The notes under the pieces: generated by a model | Databases searched by the model: none | What the model was told of the DNA's origin: nothing | Seen by the model: only the letters and a program-made list of their open reading frames with translations | NCBI RefSeq assembly: GCF_005116675.2 | Contig: NZ_CP050699.1 | Span: forward strand, 3,061,001 to 3,125,000 | Direction: 5' to 3' | Source: Desulfosediminicola ganghwensis | GTDB lineage: Bacteria > Desulfobacterota > Desulfobulbia > Desulfobulbales > Desulfocapsaceae | Length of the DNA stretch: 64,000 nucleotides | In this document: positions 9,369 to 19,321 of the stretch, one piece after another | Numbering within the stretch: the stretch's first letter is position 1 | Layout: every line of letters starts with the position of its first letter | Translations under genes and position numbers: made by a program

Positions 9369-12300
9369 CTAGAGTTTGCCGCTCTTTAACATATAGTACA
9401 GCACCGGTACAGCCATTCTGCTGATAAGGAGTGAGGCAATCTCACCGAACATCAAGGCAATGGCCAGCCCCTGGAATATCGGGTCGGCCAGAATTACCGA
9501 TGCTCCGACAACAACTGCCAGTGCGGTGAGCAGCATTGGGCGAAAACGTATTGCTCCTGCATCAACCACCGCCTTGGCCAGATCGTGACCCTCTTGTATC
9601 CGTAATTCAATAAAATCGACCAGAATAATCGAATTCCGAACTACAATGCCTGCACCTGCCATGAAACCAATCATGGAAGTAGCCGTGAAAAAGGCACCAA
9701 ATCCCCAGTGTGCCGGCAGGATGCCAATCAGGGAAAACGGGATGGCAGCCATAACCACAAACGGGGTGAGGTAGTTTTTAAACCAACCAACCATCAGCAT
9801 GTAAATCAGGATCATCACCACGCAGAAAGCGAGGCCCAGATCACGAAAGACCTCCAGAGTGATGTGCCACTCGCCATCCCACTTCATGGCTGGTTCAGAT
9901 TCATCGAAAGGCTGGTTCAGGTTATATATTTTGATTGATTCTGTACTACCGCCCACGAGCCGTCCATCGAGCTGGGCAAGTTTGGCGTTCATATCGAAAA
10001 TCGCATAGACCGGGCTCTCCACCGTACCGGCAACATCGCCGGTCACATAAATTACGGGCTTGAGGTTTTTTCTGTAGATAGGTTGTTCCACTGCACGTTC
10101 TTTTATGTTTACTAGTTCGCGCAGTGGAACCAGCTTTGCGTCCGGAGAGGTTTCGGGTCTGAGTGAAATGTTGAGTATGGAGTCAATACGTGCTTTTTCG
10201 GCAGGCGGTAGCTTGAGCACCATATTGATTGGCTCTTTGTCGTTGGGTTGGTGAAAGAGGTCGATAACCATTCCACCAATTGCAGCCTCGATGGTCTCTG
10301 TGATCTGCTTTTCACTGATGCCGTTGATGGCGGCTTTTTCCTTATCGACCGTGATCACCTGCCTGGTACGGTCCTCTTCCCTGAACCAGTCCACATCGAC
10401 CACCCCTTCAGTGTTGATGAAGATACCGTGGACAGCGTTGGCGAGGTTGAGCCTGGCTTCATCTGTTGGGCCATAAATTTCCGCCACCAGGGTTTGCAGG
10501 ACAGGTGGACCTGGCGGTACTTCGGCAACAGCGACTGTTGCACCATGCCGTGCTGCTATCTTACTCACCCCCGGACGTATACGTTGTGCTATGTCGTGGC
10601 TCTGCAGGCTGCGTTCATTCTTTGGTTGCAGGTTCACCTGAATATCGGCAACGGTCGGGCCGGAGCGCATGAAATAATGGCGGACTAATCCGTTAAAATT
10701 ATATGGTGAAGCTGTGCCGGTATAAATCTGGTAGTTGACCACTGCAGGATCCTTTCTGACGACTTCGGCCATTTCCATGGCGACCCGGCTGGTGTGTTCA
10801 AGAGTTGAGCCTTCCGGCATATTCAGAATAATCTGAAACTCACTCTTGTTGTCAAAAGGGAGCATCTTCACCTTCACCAGGCCGAGGTAGACCATGCTGA
10901 AGGAACCGAGCAGCAGAGTGATAATTGAAGTGAAAAAGAGCAGTCTCCAGCTCCGTCTGGCAAGTAGCGGCTCCATTACCAGATGATAAATGCGAGTGAA
11001 CCAGTCATCCGGTACCTGATCATGGTTGGCGGATTTTCCAGTTTTACCATCGACTGCAGCTCTCAGCAGCCTTGCTGCCGCCCAGGGGGTGACAGTGAAA
11101 GCGATCAGCAGCGAGAACACCATGGCAGCGGATGAACCGACAGGGATAGGGCGCATATAGGGGCCCATCAACCCACCAACAAACGCCATGGGCAAAATTG
11201 CCGCGATTACAGCCCAGGTGGCGAGAATCGTCGGATTGCCGACTTCGATTACGGCTTCAATAGCAATCTGGACACGCGACTTGCGAGAGTTCCCCGGCAG
11301 ATGAAGATGCCGAACGATATTTTCAACAACTACAATGGCGTCATCAACCAGAATACCGATGGAAAATATCAACGCAAAGAGGGTGATGCGGTTCAAGGTG
11401 TAGCCGTATAGATAAAAGACCAGCAAAGTCAGCGCCAGGGTTGATGGGATAGCGAGCATTACTACCATAGACTCGCGCCAACCGAGGAATAGAAGGATCA
11501 GAATTGCAACGCCGAACACAGCAATGCCCATATGTAGCAGCAACTCATTGGACTTCTCGGCAGCAGTTTCGCCATAATCGCGGGTTACGGTTACCTCAAG
11601 ATCACCTGGGATGATGACGCCTTTGAGATTATCGACTTTCTCCAATACTTCATGGACCACCTGCACCGCATTGGCACCTGGCCGTTTAGCAATTGAAAGG
11701 GTTACGGCTGCCTGGGGCTCACCCTCGCCAGGTGTGCCGAAGAGCACGTAATTAGATGGTTCTTCAGGGCCATCGGTGACAGTTGCCACATCTTCGAGAT
11801 AGACCGGTAAATTACCGTAGACACCTACTACAATGCGTTTTATCTCTTCGCTTGAGTTAAGAAAGGTACCTGTCTGAACCAGCACTTCCTGATTACGGGA
11901 GAGCAGACTGCCAGAATAGGACTGTAGATTGACCTGTTGGATTTTAGGTGCCAGTTCAGCTACTGTCAGGTTTCGCGAGGCAAGCAGGAGTGGGTCGAAA
12001 TGAATTGTCAGCTGACGCCTGGTGCCACCAATCAGTTTGGTTTCAGCAACATTATGGATAGATTTGATACTGTCATCAACCTGAGCCGCAAGTCTTCGCA
12101 AAGTGGCGTGATCGTAATTTGTCCCGTGGAAGGTGAGCGCAAGTATCGGCACATCATCGATGGTGTGCGGTTTGATCAGGGGTGGGGTTACCGAGTAGGG
12201 GATACGATCGAAATTGGTAGCGAGCTTCTGGTTCAGCCGCACGATTGAGGTCTCTAAATTTTCGCCTACATAGAACCGTACCACCAGCATGCTCTGGCCG

Positions 12301-12590
12301 GCCATGGACGTGGAGTAGATATATTCGACGCCTGGAAGTTCATAGAGCAGTTTCTCCATGGGAATTGTGAGCTGCTGTTCAACTTCCTTGGGCGTTGCTC
12401 CCGGCATGGAGACCATAACGTCGATCATCGGCACCTTTATCTGTGGTTCCTCCTCTCTGGGCAACATCATGATTGCCAGAAAGCCAAGCAGAATCGAAGC
12501 AAAGATAAAGAGCGGGGTCAGTCTCGAGGAAACAAAGGCGGCGGCAAGGCGTCCGGCAAAGCCGGGTGCATGTGTCTTTTTATCTGTCAT
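9369..12590 (-). CDS. RND-family efflux permease (HAE1/AcrB-like)
   Basis: This 1073-residue inner-membrane proton antiporter is the pump of a tripartite efflux system. It has the RND plan: an N-terminal helix ([19 protein letters not shown]), a porter loop opening with [20 protein letters not shown], and the transmembrane block [17 protein letters not shown], whose paired Asp residues form the proton relay of the family. A second porter loop and a final helix bundle ending YYMLKSGKL follow. It lies 52 bp behind the adaptor gene in a tolC-adaptor-pump operon. Substrate cannot be read from sequence. The family includes drug, solvent and lipid-like exporters. Confidence 0.93.
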   Translation of the reverse strand: MTDKKTHAPGFAGRLAAAFVSSRLTPLFIFASILLGFLAIMMLPREEEPQIKVPMIDVMVSMPGATPKEVEQQLTIPMEKLLYELPGVEYIYSTSMAGQSMLVVRFYVGENLETSIVRLNQKLATNFDRIPYSVTPPLIKPHTIDDVPILALTFHGTNYDHATLRRLAAQVDDSIKSIHNVAETKLIGGTRRQLTIHFDPLLLASRNLTVAELAPKIQQVNLQSYSGSLLSRNQEVLVQTGTFLNSSEEIKRIVVGVYGNLPVYLEDVATVTDGPEEPSNYVLFGTPGEGEPQAAVTLSIAKRPGANAVQVVHEVLEKVDNLKGVIIPGDLEVTVTRDYGETAAEKSNELLLHMGIAVFGVAILILLFLGWRESMVVMLAIPSTLALTLLVFYLYGYTLNRITLFALIFSIGILVDDAIVVVENIVRHLHLPGNSRKSRVQIAIEAVIEVGNPTILATWAVIAAILPMAFVGGLMGPYMRPIPVGSSAAMVFSLLIAFTVTPWAAARLLRAAVDGKTGKSANHDQVPDDWFTRIYHLVMEPLLARRSWRLLFFTSIITLLLGSFSMVYLGLVKVKMLPFDNKSEFQIILNMPEGSTLEHTSRVAMEMAEVVRKDPAVVNYQIYTGTASPYNFNGLVRHYFMRSGPTVADIQVNLQPKNERSLQSHDIAQRIRPGVSKIAARHGATVAVAEVPPGPPVLQTLVAEIYGPTDEARLNLANAVHGIFINTEGVVDVDWFREEDRTRQVITVDKEKAAINGISEKQITETIEAAIGGMVIDLFHQPNDKEPINMVLKLPPAEKARIDSILNISLRPETSPDAKLVPLRELVNIKERAVEQPIYRKNLKPVIYVTGDVAGTVESPVYAIFDMNAKLAQLDGRLVGGSTESIKIYNLNQPFDESEPAMKWDGEWHITLEVFRDLGLAFCVVMILIYMLMVGWFKNYLTPFVVMAAIPFSLIGILPAHWGFGAFFTATSMIGFMAGAGIVVRNSIILVDFIELRIQEGHDLAKAVVDAGAIRFRPMLLTALAVVVGASVILADPIFQGLAIALMFGEIASLLISRMAVPVLYYMLKSGKL

Positions 12591-12642
12591 GACAGGTATT
12601 GAATAATATGACTTGGTCTCTGTTTAAAATGAGAAGTTCGAG

Positions 12643-13683
12643 TTAATCGAATATCACCGGTTGCAGGTCGTGCAGCTTTTGATGGCCGGCTACAACGACT
12701 TTTTCATCAACTGCAAGTCCTGATAAAATTTCGACAACATCACCATAAGTCGCACCGCAACGGACCAATCTGAGCCTGGCTATGCCATCCTGCACGACAA
12801 AAACTCTTTGCATCTGTCCATGGGTACTGATGGCGCCGATAGGTACAGCAAGCATCGAAGCGTTGTCGAGGGCTATTGCAACCCTGGCGAATTGTCCGGG
12901 CTGGAGAGCCGGATTGGCTTGGAGGTCGAGCTTAACCTCACCGCTTCTGGTGGTGGGGTTGGCGGTTGGGGAGAGTTCTGAAACCCTGCCGGTAATTGTC
13001 AGATCTGGTGCTGGTACACGTATATCGAGCTGATCCCCTATTGTAATTTTGGAGATTATTGATTCGGGAATGTGGGTGAGCACTTGCAGTTTAATCTCAT
13101 CTTCGACTCGTACCAAAGGCTTACCTGGTCTTGCCATGTCACCGACATGGCTGTCTTTACGAGTGATTCTCCCGTCAAATGGAGCAAGCACTCTGGTATA
13201 GCTTTGCATGATGTTCGCTTCTCTATAAGCCGCCTGGGCTATAGCAAGCGATTCTTCCAATGATTTTACTGTTTCGGGAGTTGCGGCGTTTTTCTTCAGC
13301 AGTGTCCTTTCCCGGGCCAGGTTTCGTCTGGCCTGTTCGAGTTGAGCGTGTGATTGCTGTAATTTGGCATCGATCTCCCCGGCGCTTATCTCCACCAGCA
13401 AATCGCCTTTTTGGACCCGGGAGCCGAGTACAATGGGCATGGCAGTGATGGTGCCACTGACTTTCGCGGCAATTTCAGCCTTGTTGACCGATTCAACAGT
13501 ACCGATAAGCTCGATCTGGTTCATCACAGGCATCATGGAAGCTATACCGAGAGTGACTTTGGCCGGCTCCATATGGCGTGGGTCAGGCTGGCGTTGTTCA
13601 GCGTTGTCACATCCTGCCAGAAATATACTGGATAGGAGAGCAACGCCTACCAGGATAGTGTTGAGCGCGTCGAAATGTTTCAT
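12643..13683 (-). CDS. RND efflux periplasmic adaptor (membrane fusion protein), lipoprotein
   Basis: This protein links the RND pump to the outer-membrane channel. It has a lipobox ending FLAGC (Cys25 from this start), so it is likely lipid-anchored in the inner membrane. A biotinyl-lipoyl-like segment is split around a coiled-coil hairpin (LQQSHAQLEQARRNLARE... to YREANIMQSYTRVLAPFDGR), followed by beta-barrel and membrane-proximal domains. The ATG at 13683 is favoured because AAGGA lies 7 nt before it. An in-frame ATG two codons upstream (13689) is possible. The gene begins about 10 bp after the tolC-like gene, which indicates translational coupling. Confidence 0.92.
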   Translation of the reverse strand: MKHFDALNTILVGVALLSSIFLAGCDNAEQRQPDPRHMEPAKVTLGIASMMPVMNQIELIGTVESVNKAEIAAKVSGTITAMPIVLGSRVQKGDLLVEISAGEIDAKLQQSHAQLEQARRNLARERTLLKKNAATPETVKSLEESLAIAQAAYREANIMQSYTRVLAPFDGRITRKDSHVGDMARPGKPLVRVEDEIKLQVLTHIPESIISKITIGDQLDIRVPAPDLTITGRVSELSPTANPTTRSGEVKLDLQANPALQPGQFARVAIALDNASMLAVPIGAISTHGQMQRVFVVQDGIARLRLVRCGATYGDVVEILSGLAVDEKVVVAGHQKLHDLQPVIFD

Positions 13684-13693
13684 GAGCATATCC

Positions 13694-15079
13694 TTACAGA
13701 GAGTTTGTTACTGGAAATTGATCGATGCCGACGGCCCGGCGCAGGTTGGCGATGGCTATCTGGTTGTCTGCACGGGCGGAGGCTCTGCGTGCCTTGGCGT
13801 CGGTGAGGCGCATTTCAAAATCTATCAGATCGCTGACGAGAATGAGTCCCTCCTGGAAACGGGCCCGGCTTAATTCAGAGCTCTTTTCAGCTACCTGTAC
13901 CATCTTTTCAGTGACCTGAAGTCGCTCGAGTGATTGCTGGTATTGAATTTCCGCCTGTTGGATATCAAGGCTTATGGCAAGCCGTAATCGTTCATGTTCC
14001 CGCTTTAAGCCAGCGAGTTCAGCTTTTGCTGCGGCAACCATAGCTTCTGTACGATTGCCGTTGTACAGGCTGTATTCCAATCGCACACCGGCAAGCCAGG
14101 AATCACCAGATTCGCCAAGTATTGTACCGTGCTCAAACTGGTATTGACCAAAACTGTCTATGGTTGGCAGGCTATCTCCCTTGGCATGTTGCAGTACTGC
14201 TTCACCTTGGCGGATTTTCGCCTCCATCAACTTCAATTCCCGCCGGTTTTCAGGGGTGATCGACTTGGGAATGCTTTGAACAGTGACATGCTCGGGCATA
14301 ATGTCTGGGGGAGTGCTTTCAAAGCCAAGCAGGTTCCAGAATCGTGTTTTTGCCAACCGTTGGTTATGGATGCTCCGGATATGGTTTTCCGTTGCACGTT
14401 CCTTCTGCAGTTCCAGGTTGAGCAGATCTTCCCGCAATAAAGCGCCCGCCTCGAATCGCGCCTGGCCCACCTGGAGTGAAGCGGTTATGGCGTTGATCTC
14501 AGCTTTTCGCACCGTAACCATCTCTCCGGCCTGCACTATTCGGTGAAAACTCTGTATCACCTCAAATGCCAGGTTTTGCTCTACATCCTCTTGATGGTGA
14601 AGGGCTGCTACTTCTGCAGCCTGTGCCTGATCGACACGTGCACGCCTCTTGCCGCCGTCATAGATGGGGTAGTCGATTCGTGCTTCAAGTACCAGGGCAT
14701 CAGTTCTGCCTGGATTATTGAAATCAATGGAGTCGTCAAAGGCACCCTGGTTGAGAATGTTGCCAAAAGAGTACATTGGTCTATCAGTCTGGCTATACTC
14801 TGAAGCCAGGGTAAGTGACGGGAAAAAAGCAGAATTTGCGGCATCGACCTCGGAAGCACGCGCTGTTGTGCTGTCTTTAGCTATTTTTGGGGCAGGGTTG
14901 TTTGCCAGGGCAAAGTCAACTGCATCGGCCAGAGTCCATTTCCCGGTGATCTGGAGAGCCCGTTCTCTTGCGCTCTCTTCCCCCTGCCCGTATGTGGCAA
15001 CGGCAGAAATACTATTTGTCGTTGTGACACTGAGGCTCAATAAGGATATGGCCAGGACTGTAAGATGTGTACGTGTCAT
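13694..15079 (-). CDS. TolC-family outer-membrane efflux channel
   Basis: The 461-residue protein starts with a signal peptide ending near NSISAVA. It then has two structural repeats rich in long coiled-coil helices, e.g. LADAVDFALANNPAPKIAKD and the later ERLQVTEKMVQVAEKSSELS. This is the TolC/OprM plan, a trimeric barrel with a periplasmic tunnel. It is the first gene of the three-gene efflux operon. A promoter and operator-like inverted repeat lie 59-86 bp upstream of its ATG. Confidence 0.92.
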   Translation of the reverse strand: MTRTHLTVLAISLLSLSVTTTNSISAVATYGQGEESARERALQITGKWTLADAVDFALANNPAPKIAKDSTTARASEVDAANSAFFPSLTLASEYSQTDRPMYSFGNILNQGAFDDSIDFNNPGRTDALVLEARIDYPIYDGGKRRARVDQAQAAEVAALHHQEDVEQNLAFEVIQSFHRIVQAGEMVTVRKAEINAITASLQVGQARFEAGALLREDLLNLELQKERATENHIRSIHNQRLAKTRFWNLLGFESTPPDIMPEHVTVQSIPKSITPENRRELKLMEAKIRQGEAVLQHAKGDSLPTIDSFGQYQFEHGTILGESGDSWLAGVRLEYSLYNGNRTEAMVAAAKAELAGLKREHERLRLAISLDIQQAEIQYQQSLERLQVTEKMVQVAEKSSELSRARFQEGLILVSDLIDFEMRLTDAKARRASARADNQIAIANLRRAVGIDQFPVTNSL

Positions 15080-15137
15080 ATTAGCTCAAAGAGTAATAAT
15101 TTTATACAGCAATAGTATTTAATTTAATGCTTAATCA

Positions 15138-15165
15138 AAGTAATACGTTATATTACTTGTGTCAA
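15138..15165 (-). promoter_or_regulatory. Putative promoter and repressor operator of the tolC-adaptor-RND operon
   Basis: On the minus strand TTGACA (15165-15160) is a perfect -35 box. It is directly followed by the inverted repeat AAGTAATA-5nt-TATTACTT (15158-15138). A weak -10 (TACTTT, 15142-15137) at 17-nt spacing overlaps the far arm. A symmetric site filling the spacer is the usual place for a TetR- or MarR-type repressor. No such regulator gene is adjacent, so the repressor would act in trans. Confidence 0.55.
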
Positions 15166-15465
15166 AATATTTGGTGAAAAAAATGGGATGATTCACCTTG
15201 GCTGAAAGACAATCGCTATGGATCATACGCGCGGAGACGGTTGCAAATAAGGTGTTCAAAAATATGAGGTAATTTTCAAACCTTAACCGGCAATATTGTA
15301 TTTTATGTAGCAGGTGAATGGTAGTTATTTTTTGCTGAAAAGCAAAAGAAGCGCAAAGTGTTGGCTGATAGCGTGCTGGTTAGGCATTCTGATGACATCA
15401 GAAGTCAGGAAAGGAACCGCTTTCTAAAAAAGAGAAGTTATAGGTGCACACCAGGACAAACCGAA
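15166..15465. other. Intergenic, no gene seen
   Basis: This AT-rich stretch lies between the efflux promoter and the end of the receiver gene. I found no convincing reading frame, RNA or strong hairpin in it. Confidence 0.5.
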
Positions 15466-15897
15466 TTATTTTTTGAGGTGCACTTCGAGAATGTGCTGGA
15501 GAGAATCAAGGGTAACTGGTTTTGCCAGGTGGTCATTCATTCCGGCATCAAGCCATCTTGAATTATCACCAGCTATGGCATAGGCACTGAGGGCAACAAT
15601 CGGGGTAACGGCATTTTTGGCGTACGCCCTGTTGGTACGTAATTGCCGGGTGGCTTCAATTCCATCCATCACCGGCATCTGGATGTCCATAAAGATGAGA
15701 TCGAAATTTTCCGATGAAGCAGCGGCCAGAGCAAGCTGCCCATTGGCTGCATTTTTAACAGTGCAGCCAAATCGATTCAGCATAGCCCCCATGATCTGCT
15801 GATTAATAGGTTCATCATCAACAACCAGAATGTGACATTTAGTGGTGCATGCCAATGCGGTTTTTGTAGGGCTGTCTATGGGATGTTCTGTTGCCAT
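15466..15897 (-). CDS. Stand-alone response-regulator receiver protein
   Basis: A single CheY-like receiver domain of about 120 residues follows a short N-terminal tail. It has the acidic pair in ILVVDDEPIN, the phospho-acceptor Asp in LIFMDIQMPVMDG, the Thr/Ser position in PIVALSAYA, and the conserved Lys in HLAKPVTLDSL. The sequence style is that of receivers taken from hybrid kinases or phosphorelays. There is no output domain and no kinase next to it. The start at ATG 15897 is uncertain because a TTG three codons upstream is also possible. Confidence 0.88.
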   Translation of the reverse strand: MATEHPIDSPTKTALACTTKCHILVVDDEPINQQIMGAMLNRFGCTVKNAANGQLALAAASSENFDLIFMDIQMPVMDGIEATRQLRTNRAYAKNAVTPIVALSAYAIAGDNSRWLDAGMNDHLAKPVTLDSLQHILEVHLKK

Positions 15898-15956
15898 TGT
15901 TGTCAATGCAAAGAAGAATTATTTTTTCTGATTCAATAAATATACCATATAATCTG

Positions 15957-17168
15957 TTACGTGTGTGCTTTTTCCGGATCTCCTCCCGGTATCTGGTGAA
16001 AGAAAAAGAAGCAGGCGCCAATGGACAATATGAGGAGTAACAGGCCCGTCATAACAAGGGTAGTGGAAAGGCTTGAGTGGCGTGCCCCATAGCCGATTAA
16101 TGGACCGAGTATGCTGAAACCGGTGCGTATGATCAGGCTGCGTATGGAAAGCACCGTCGCACGTATATCCGATGCACAGTAATAGTTGGTGAGATCTTTC
16201 AACAGCGGCGTTGCATACCCGCGTACTGCATAAAATAGAAGTAATGAAAACAATCCAGCTGCGAGAGGTAAGGCTCCAAGCAGGATATAGCCAACAGGGA
16301 TGTAAATGACTATGGAGATCACGACCAGTTTTGGGCCAAAAGTATCCCGAACTTTGTAGGCGAAGGCGGAAACCAGGGCGACCATAAGGTTGAGAACTAC
16401 CCAGATTGGGGTAATGCTCACTTCATTGAGACCCCTTTCGACGAAATAGACCTGGGCAGTCCAGGCCATGCACAGGGTGCAGGTGCCGATAATTGAAGAG
16501 AGCAGAATAGTTGAACAAAGTTTCAGGTTTACAAACAGTGACTGGTGGCAGATTGTGAGAATCTGCTTTAAGCCGGGGCGATCTGTTAAAATCGCTCGCT
16601 TCGGCTCAACCAGCATCAGCGAGGCCGGAATGGCTATGGCTGCAATGATTGCCTGCGCGCCATATACTGCACGGTAGCTGAGAAAAGCGGCAATCAAACC
16701 ACCGCAGATGGCGGCCAGTGTCTCTGCTAAATTGCCTAGCGCGGTGATCCTGCCTTCGTACCTCAGGTAGAGATGTTCTTCTTCGGAGTCTTTTAACGAA
16801 TCATATAGCAGGGCTGAGTCTGAGCCGGAGATAAAGCTGCCGCCAAGGCCCAGAATGATCTCAGCCACCAGGAACTGGCTGAATGTTCCTGAGACGGCAT
16901 AGAGCATAAACCCCAATGTGCCGAGGATGGCTCCAAGGATGAGGGATTTCTTACGGCCTATGACATCGCCCATATACCCTGAGGGTATCTCCATTATTGC
17001 GACGCTGATGGAGTAGATCGCCTGCAGCAGGTAGATGTCGAATTCGTCCAGACCGTTGTCGGAGTAGTAGAGAGCGACAATAGGCATGATCAGCATAAAC
17101 CATTTAGAAAGTTTGATCAGATAAAGATAATAGATGTTGGCTCTAAGTGATGGACGCAAGCTGATCAT
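15957..17168 (-). CDS. MFS transporter
   Basis: This 403-residue membrane protein has about 12 predicted hydrophobic segments. It also has the MFS loop 2-3 signature region GYMGDVIGRKKSLILGA and a long central loop around residues 190-205, as expected for two six-helix bundles. Helix 1 is SKWFMLIMPIVALYYSD. It resembles sugar or drug exporter-type MFS proteins of about 400 residues, but the substrate is not predictable. It lies about 60 bp upstream of the receiver gene on the same strand and may be co-transcribed. Confidence 0.85.
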   Translation of the reverse strand: MISLRPSLRANIYYLYLIKLSKWFMLIMPIVALYYSDNGLDEFDIYLLQAIYSISVAIMEIPSGYMGDVIGRKKSLILGAILGTLGFMLYAVSGTFSQFLVAEIILGLGGSFISGSDSALLYDSLKDSEEEHLYLRYEGRITALGNLAETLAAICGGLIAAFLSYRAVYGAQAIIAAIAIPASLMLVEPKRAILTDRPGLKQILTICHQSLFVNLKLCSTILLSSIIGTCTLCMAWTAQVYFVERGLNEVSITPIWVVLNLMVALVSAFAYKVRDTFGPKLVVISIVIYIPVGYILLGALPLAAGLFSLLLFYAVRGYATPLLKDLTNYYCASDIRATVLSIRSLIIRTGFSILGPLIGYGARHSSLSTTLVMTGLLLLILSIGACFFFFHQIPGGDPEKAHT

Positions 17169-17520
17169 GGGGTTTGGGTTGCAATATGAGGTTGATCTTC
17201 TCCATCTGCCGGGAGAAGGGGGGAGTGCAATTTGGCAGCCATGCTAAGGCCGAATTTTGAGAGTGTAAAACACATCACAGGGGCAGAAGAATATAAACGA
17301 TTTTTTGAAAATGGCTCGGTTTTTTGAGTTGTCCTGACCATCTGATGGGAGCGCGCGATATTCAGCATTGCGGAAAAAAATCAATGTCCCCTGATACGCT
17401 GAATAGGTTACGTAAATGATATTATATTAAAATTGAGATACGGCTTTTAGGGGTTCTGATTGAGTGCAGAGCAGGTGTAATGAAATCGGAGTTTGACCGT
17501 CTGAAATCATTAGAGGAGAA
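17169..17520. other. Intergenic, no gene seen
   Basis: This lies between the glyA terminator and the MFS gene start. A 67-codon minus-strand frame overlaps the MFS start but has no ribosome-binding site or recognisable content. I see no RNA or regulatory motif beyond ordinary AT-rich sequence. Confidence 0.45.
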
Positions 17521-17560
17521 GAAAAACAAAAAAAGGGGATGTTTCCGAAGAAACATCCCC
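17521..17560 (-). terminator. Rho-independent terminator of glyA
   Basis: Read on the minus strand, an 11-bp perfect stem (GGGGATGTTTC/GAAACATCCCC) closes a TTCG tetraloop and runs into TTTTTTTGTTTTTC. It starts about 30 bp after the glyA stop. Confidence 0.95.
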
Positions 17561-17591
17561 CTGGCTTATTACTTTTTCCGGCTGGGCGGGA

Positions 17592-18842
17592 TTACGCGAG
17601 GTGCTCCAGGCCAGGTGCCGGGAAGTTGCCGCAAAGCTCCTTGACCTCTGAGGCAATTTTTTTCTGCAATTCTACGTTTTCCACATCATTTATGACGGAA
17701 TTGATTTTCTCACCGATGAAAACCATTTCTTTCTCACTAAAACCGCGGGATGTGACAGCGCAAGCACCGATGCGGATTCCGGAGGGGTCGAACGGTTTAC
17801 GAGGATCGAAAGGTACCGCGTTGTAGTTCAATACGATTCCTGCCGCATCCAAAGCTTTAGCGGCCTTCTTTCCAGGAACGCCTTTGTTGGTCAGGTCCAC
17901 GAGCATCAGGTGGTTATCGGTTCCGCCGGTCACGAGCTGGAAACCGTTGGATATGAGATTGTCTGCCAGGACCCGGGCATTTTTTACAACCTGGGCTGCG
18001 TAACTCTTGAACGCATCGCTTGAGGCTTCTTTCATGGCAACGGCGATTGCCGCAGTAGTACTGTCGTGCGGTCCACCCTGAATTCCAGGGAAAACGGCTT
18101 TGTCGATCGCTGCAGCATGCTTTTCTTTGCAGAGAATCATGGCGCCGCGCGGACCACGCAGCGATTTGTGGGTTGTGGTGGTTACAACGTCTGCATAGGG
18201 CACTGGCGAAGGATGAGCGCCACCGGCAACCAGGCCAGCAAAATGGGCCATATCGACCAGCAGGATCGCACCAACTTCGTCTGCGATTTCGCGGAAGATC
18301 TTGAAATCAGGGATACGCGGGTAGGCAGAGTGCCCGGCAATCAGCAACTTCGGTTTGCAGGCCAAGGCTGTCTCACGGATAGTATCGTAGTTCAACAGTC
18401 CGGTTTCCTTGTCGAGGCTGTAATGGTGTGCGTCGAAGTACTTTCCAGAGATGCTGACGTGGGAGCCATGAGTAAGGTGGCCGCCGTGTGGAAGAGCCAT
18501 GCCGAGAATGGTGTCTCCCGCATTTAGAAATGCAAGGTAAACAGCGAGGTTGGCAGGGGAACCGGAGTATGGCTGAACGTTGACATGCTCTGCCCCGAAA
18601 AGTTCTTTGACACGCTCGATGGCAAGCAGTTCTATCTGGTCGATAAGCTGCTGCCCTTCATAATAGCGCTTTCCTGCATACCCCTCGGAATATTTATTGG
18701 TAAGAACAGAACCGGTAGCCTGCATCACTGGAAGAGACACATAGTTCTCTGAGGCGATAAGACGAATTTTCGCTGCCTGGCGCAGTTCTTCCTGCTTTAT
18801 CAGGGAGTGTATTTCCTGGTCCGAGTTGTAAAGTTCTTTCAT
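17592..18842 (-). CDS. glyA: Serine hydroxymethyltransferase
   Basis: This PLP enzyme interconverts serine plus tetrahydrofolate with glycine plus 5,10-methylene-tetrahydrofolate in the cytoplasm. It is 416 residues long, the family norm. It shows IASENYVS near the start, the substrate and cofactor region PYSGSPANLAVY, the VDMAHFAGL segment (conserved Asp197), and the PLP-binding lysine in TTTTHKSLRGPRG (Lys226). It makes methylene-tetrahydrofolate, the substrate of the MetF/MetV products encoded about 24 kb away, so the two loci meet in one-carbon metabolism. It is probably monocistronic with its own terminator. Confidence 0.97.
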   Translation of the reverse strand: MKELYNSDQEIHSLIKQEELRQAAKIRLIASENYVSLPVMQATGSVLTNKYSEGYAGKRYYEGQQLIDQIELLAIERVKELFGAEHVNVQPYSGSPANLAVYLAFLNAGDTILGMALPHGGHLTHGSHVSISGKYFDAHHYSLDKETGLLNYDTIRETALACKPKLLIAGHSAYPRIPDFKIFREIADEVGAILLVDMAHFAGLVAGGAHPSPVPYADVVTTTTHKSLRGPRGAMILCKEKHAAAIDKAVFPGIQGGPHDSTTAAIAVAMKEASSDAFKSYAAQVVKNARVLADNLISNGFQLVTGGTDNHLMLVDLTNKGVPGKKAAKALDAAGIVLNYNAVPFDPRKPFDPSGIRIGACAVTSRGFSEKEMVFIGEKINSVINDVENVELQKKIASEVKELCGNFPAPGLEHLA

Positions 18843-19321
18843 CGTTGCTCCTTCAAGGCCGCACGGCTGGATGTAATATGAATGCTGTGTTCAAAAGCTT
18901 TAATGATAAGCAGCGGGCATAAGATTGTGTAATCAGGCCGTCTGCGCAGACACAATAATGCAGTGTTAAAACCGGGGATACTGAAATTATCCTGTTTAAT
19001 ATATAAGGACGCTCCAATAAGTAAGCTGGAAACTATAACGAATATGGTTGTAATTGAACAGCAGAATTTCAATGGTGGTGCGAGAAACGTAGAATTTTCT
19101 GCCCGCTGGCCCAACTAAAAGGTGGGTTATTCCTTCAAGGCCAATATTTGAACGGTGCCGGTGTCGGCCTGTGATTTTAAGGATTTCGTAAAAATAGGGG
19201 TTGGCTGCTAAAGAATGTGGGAATTACAGGGTCTATTTCGACACGAAAATCAGAGTTGCAGGGTACTCCAGCAACTGGCACAGCTGATTTGCATATGAAA
19301 AAAAATAAGGGAGGTATTTAT
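18843..19321. other. Intergenic leader region of glyA, nothing specific recognised
   Basis: This 479-bp gap precedes glyA on the minus strand and follows the P-type ATPase gene. A 91-codon frame overlaps the glyA start but has no supporting signal. The length would allow a cis-regulatory RNA, but I could not recognise glycine or tetrahydrofolate riboswitch sequence landmarks. Confidence 0.4.

Noticed and set aside
17165-17368. 67-codon minus-strand frame upstream of the MFS gene
   Set aside because: It overlaps the MFS start by a few bases and has no ribosome-binding site. The composition looks non-coding.
18839-19114. 91-codon minus-strand frame overlapping the glyA start
   Set aside because: It overlaps a certain gene, has no good start signal and no family resemblance.
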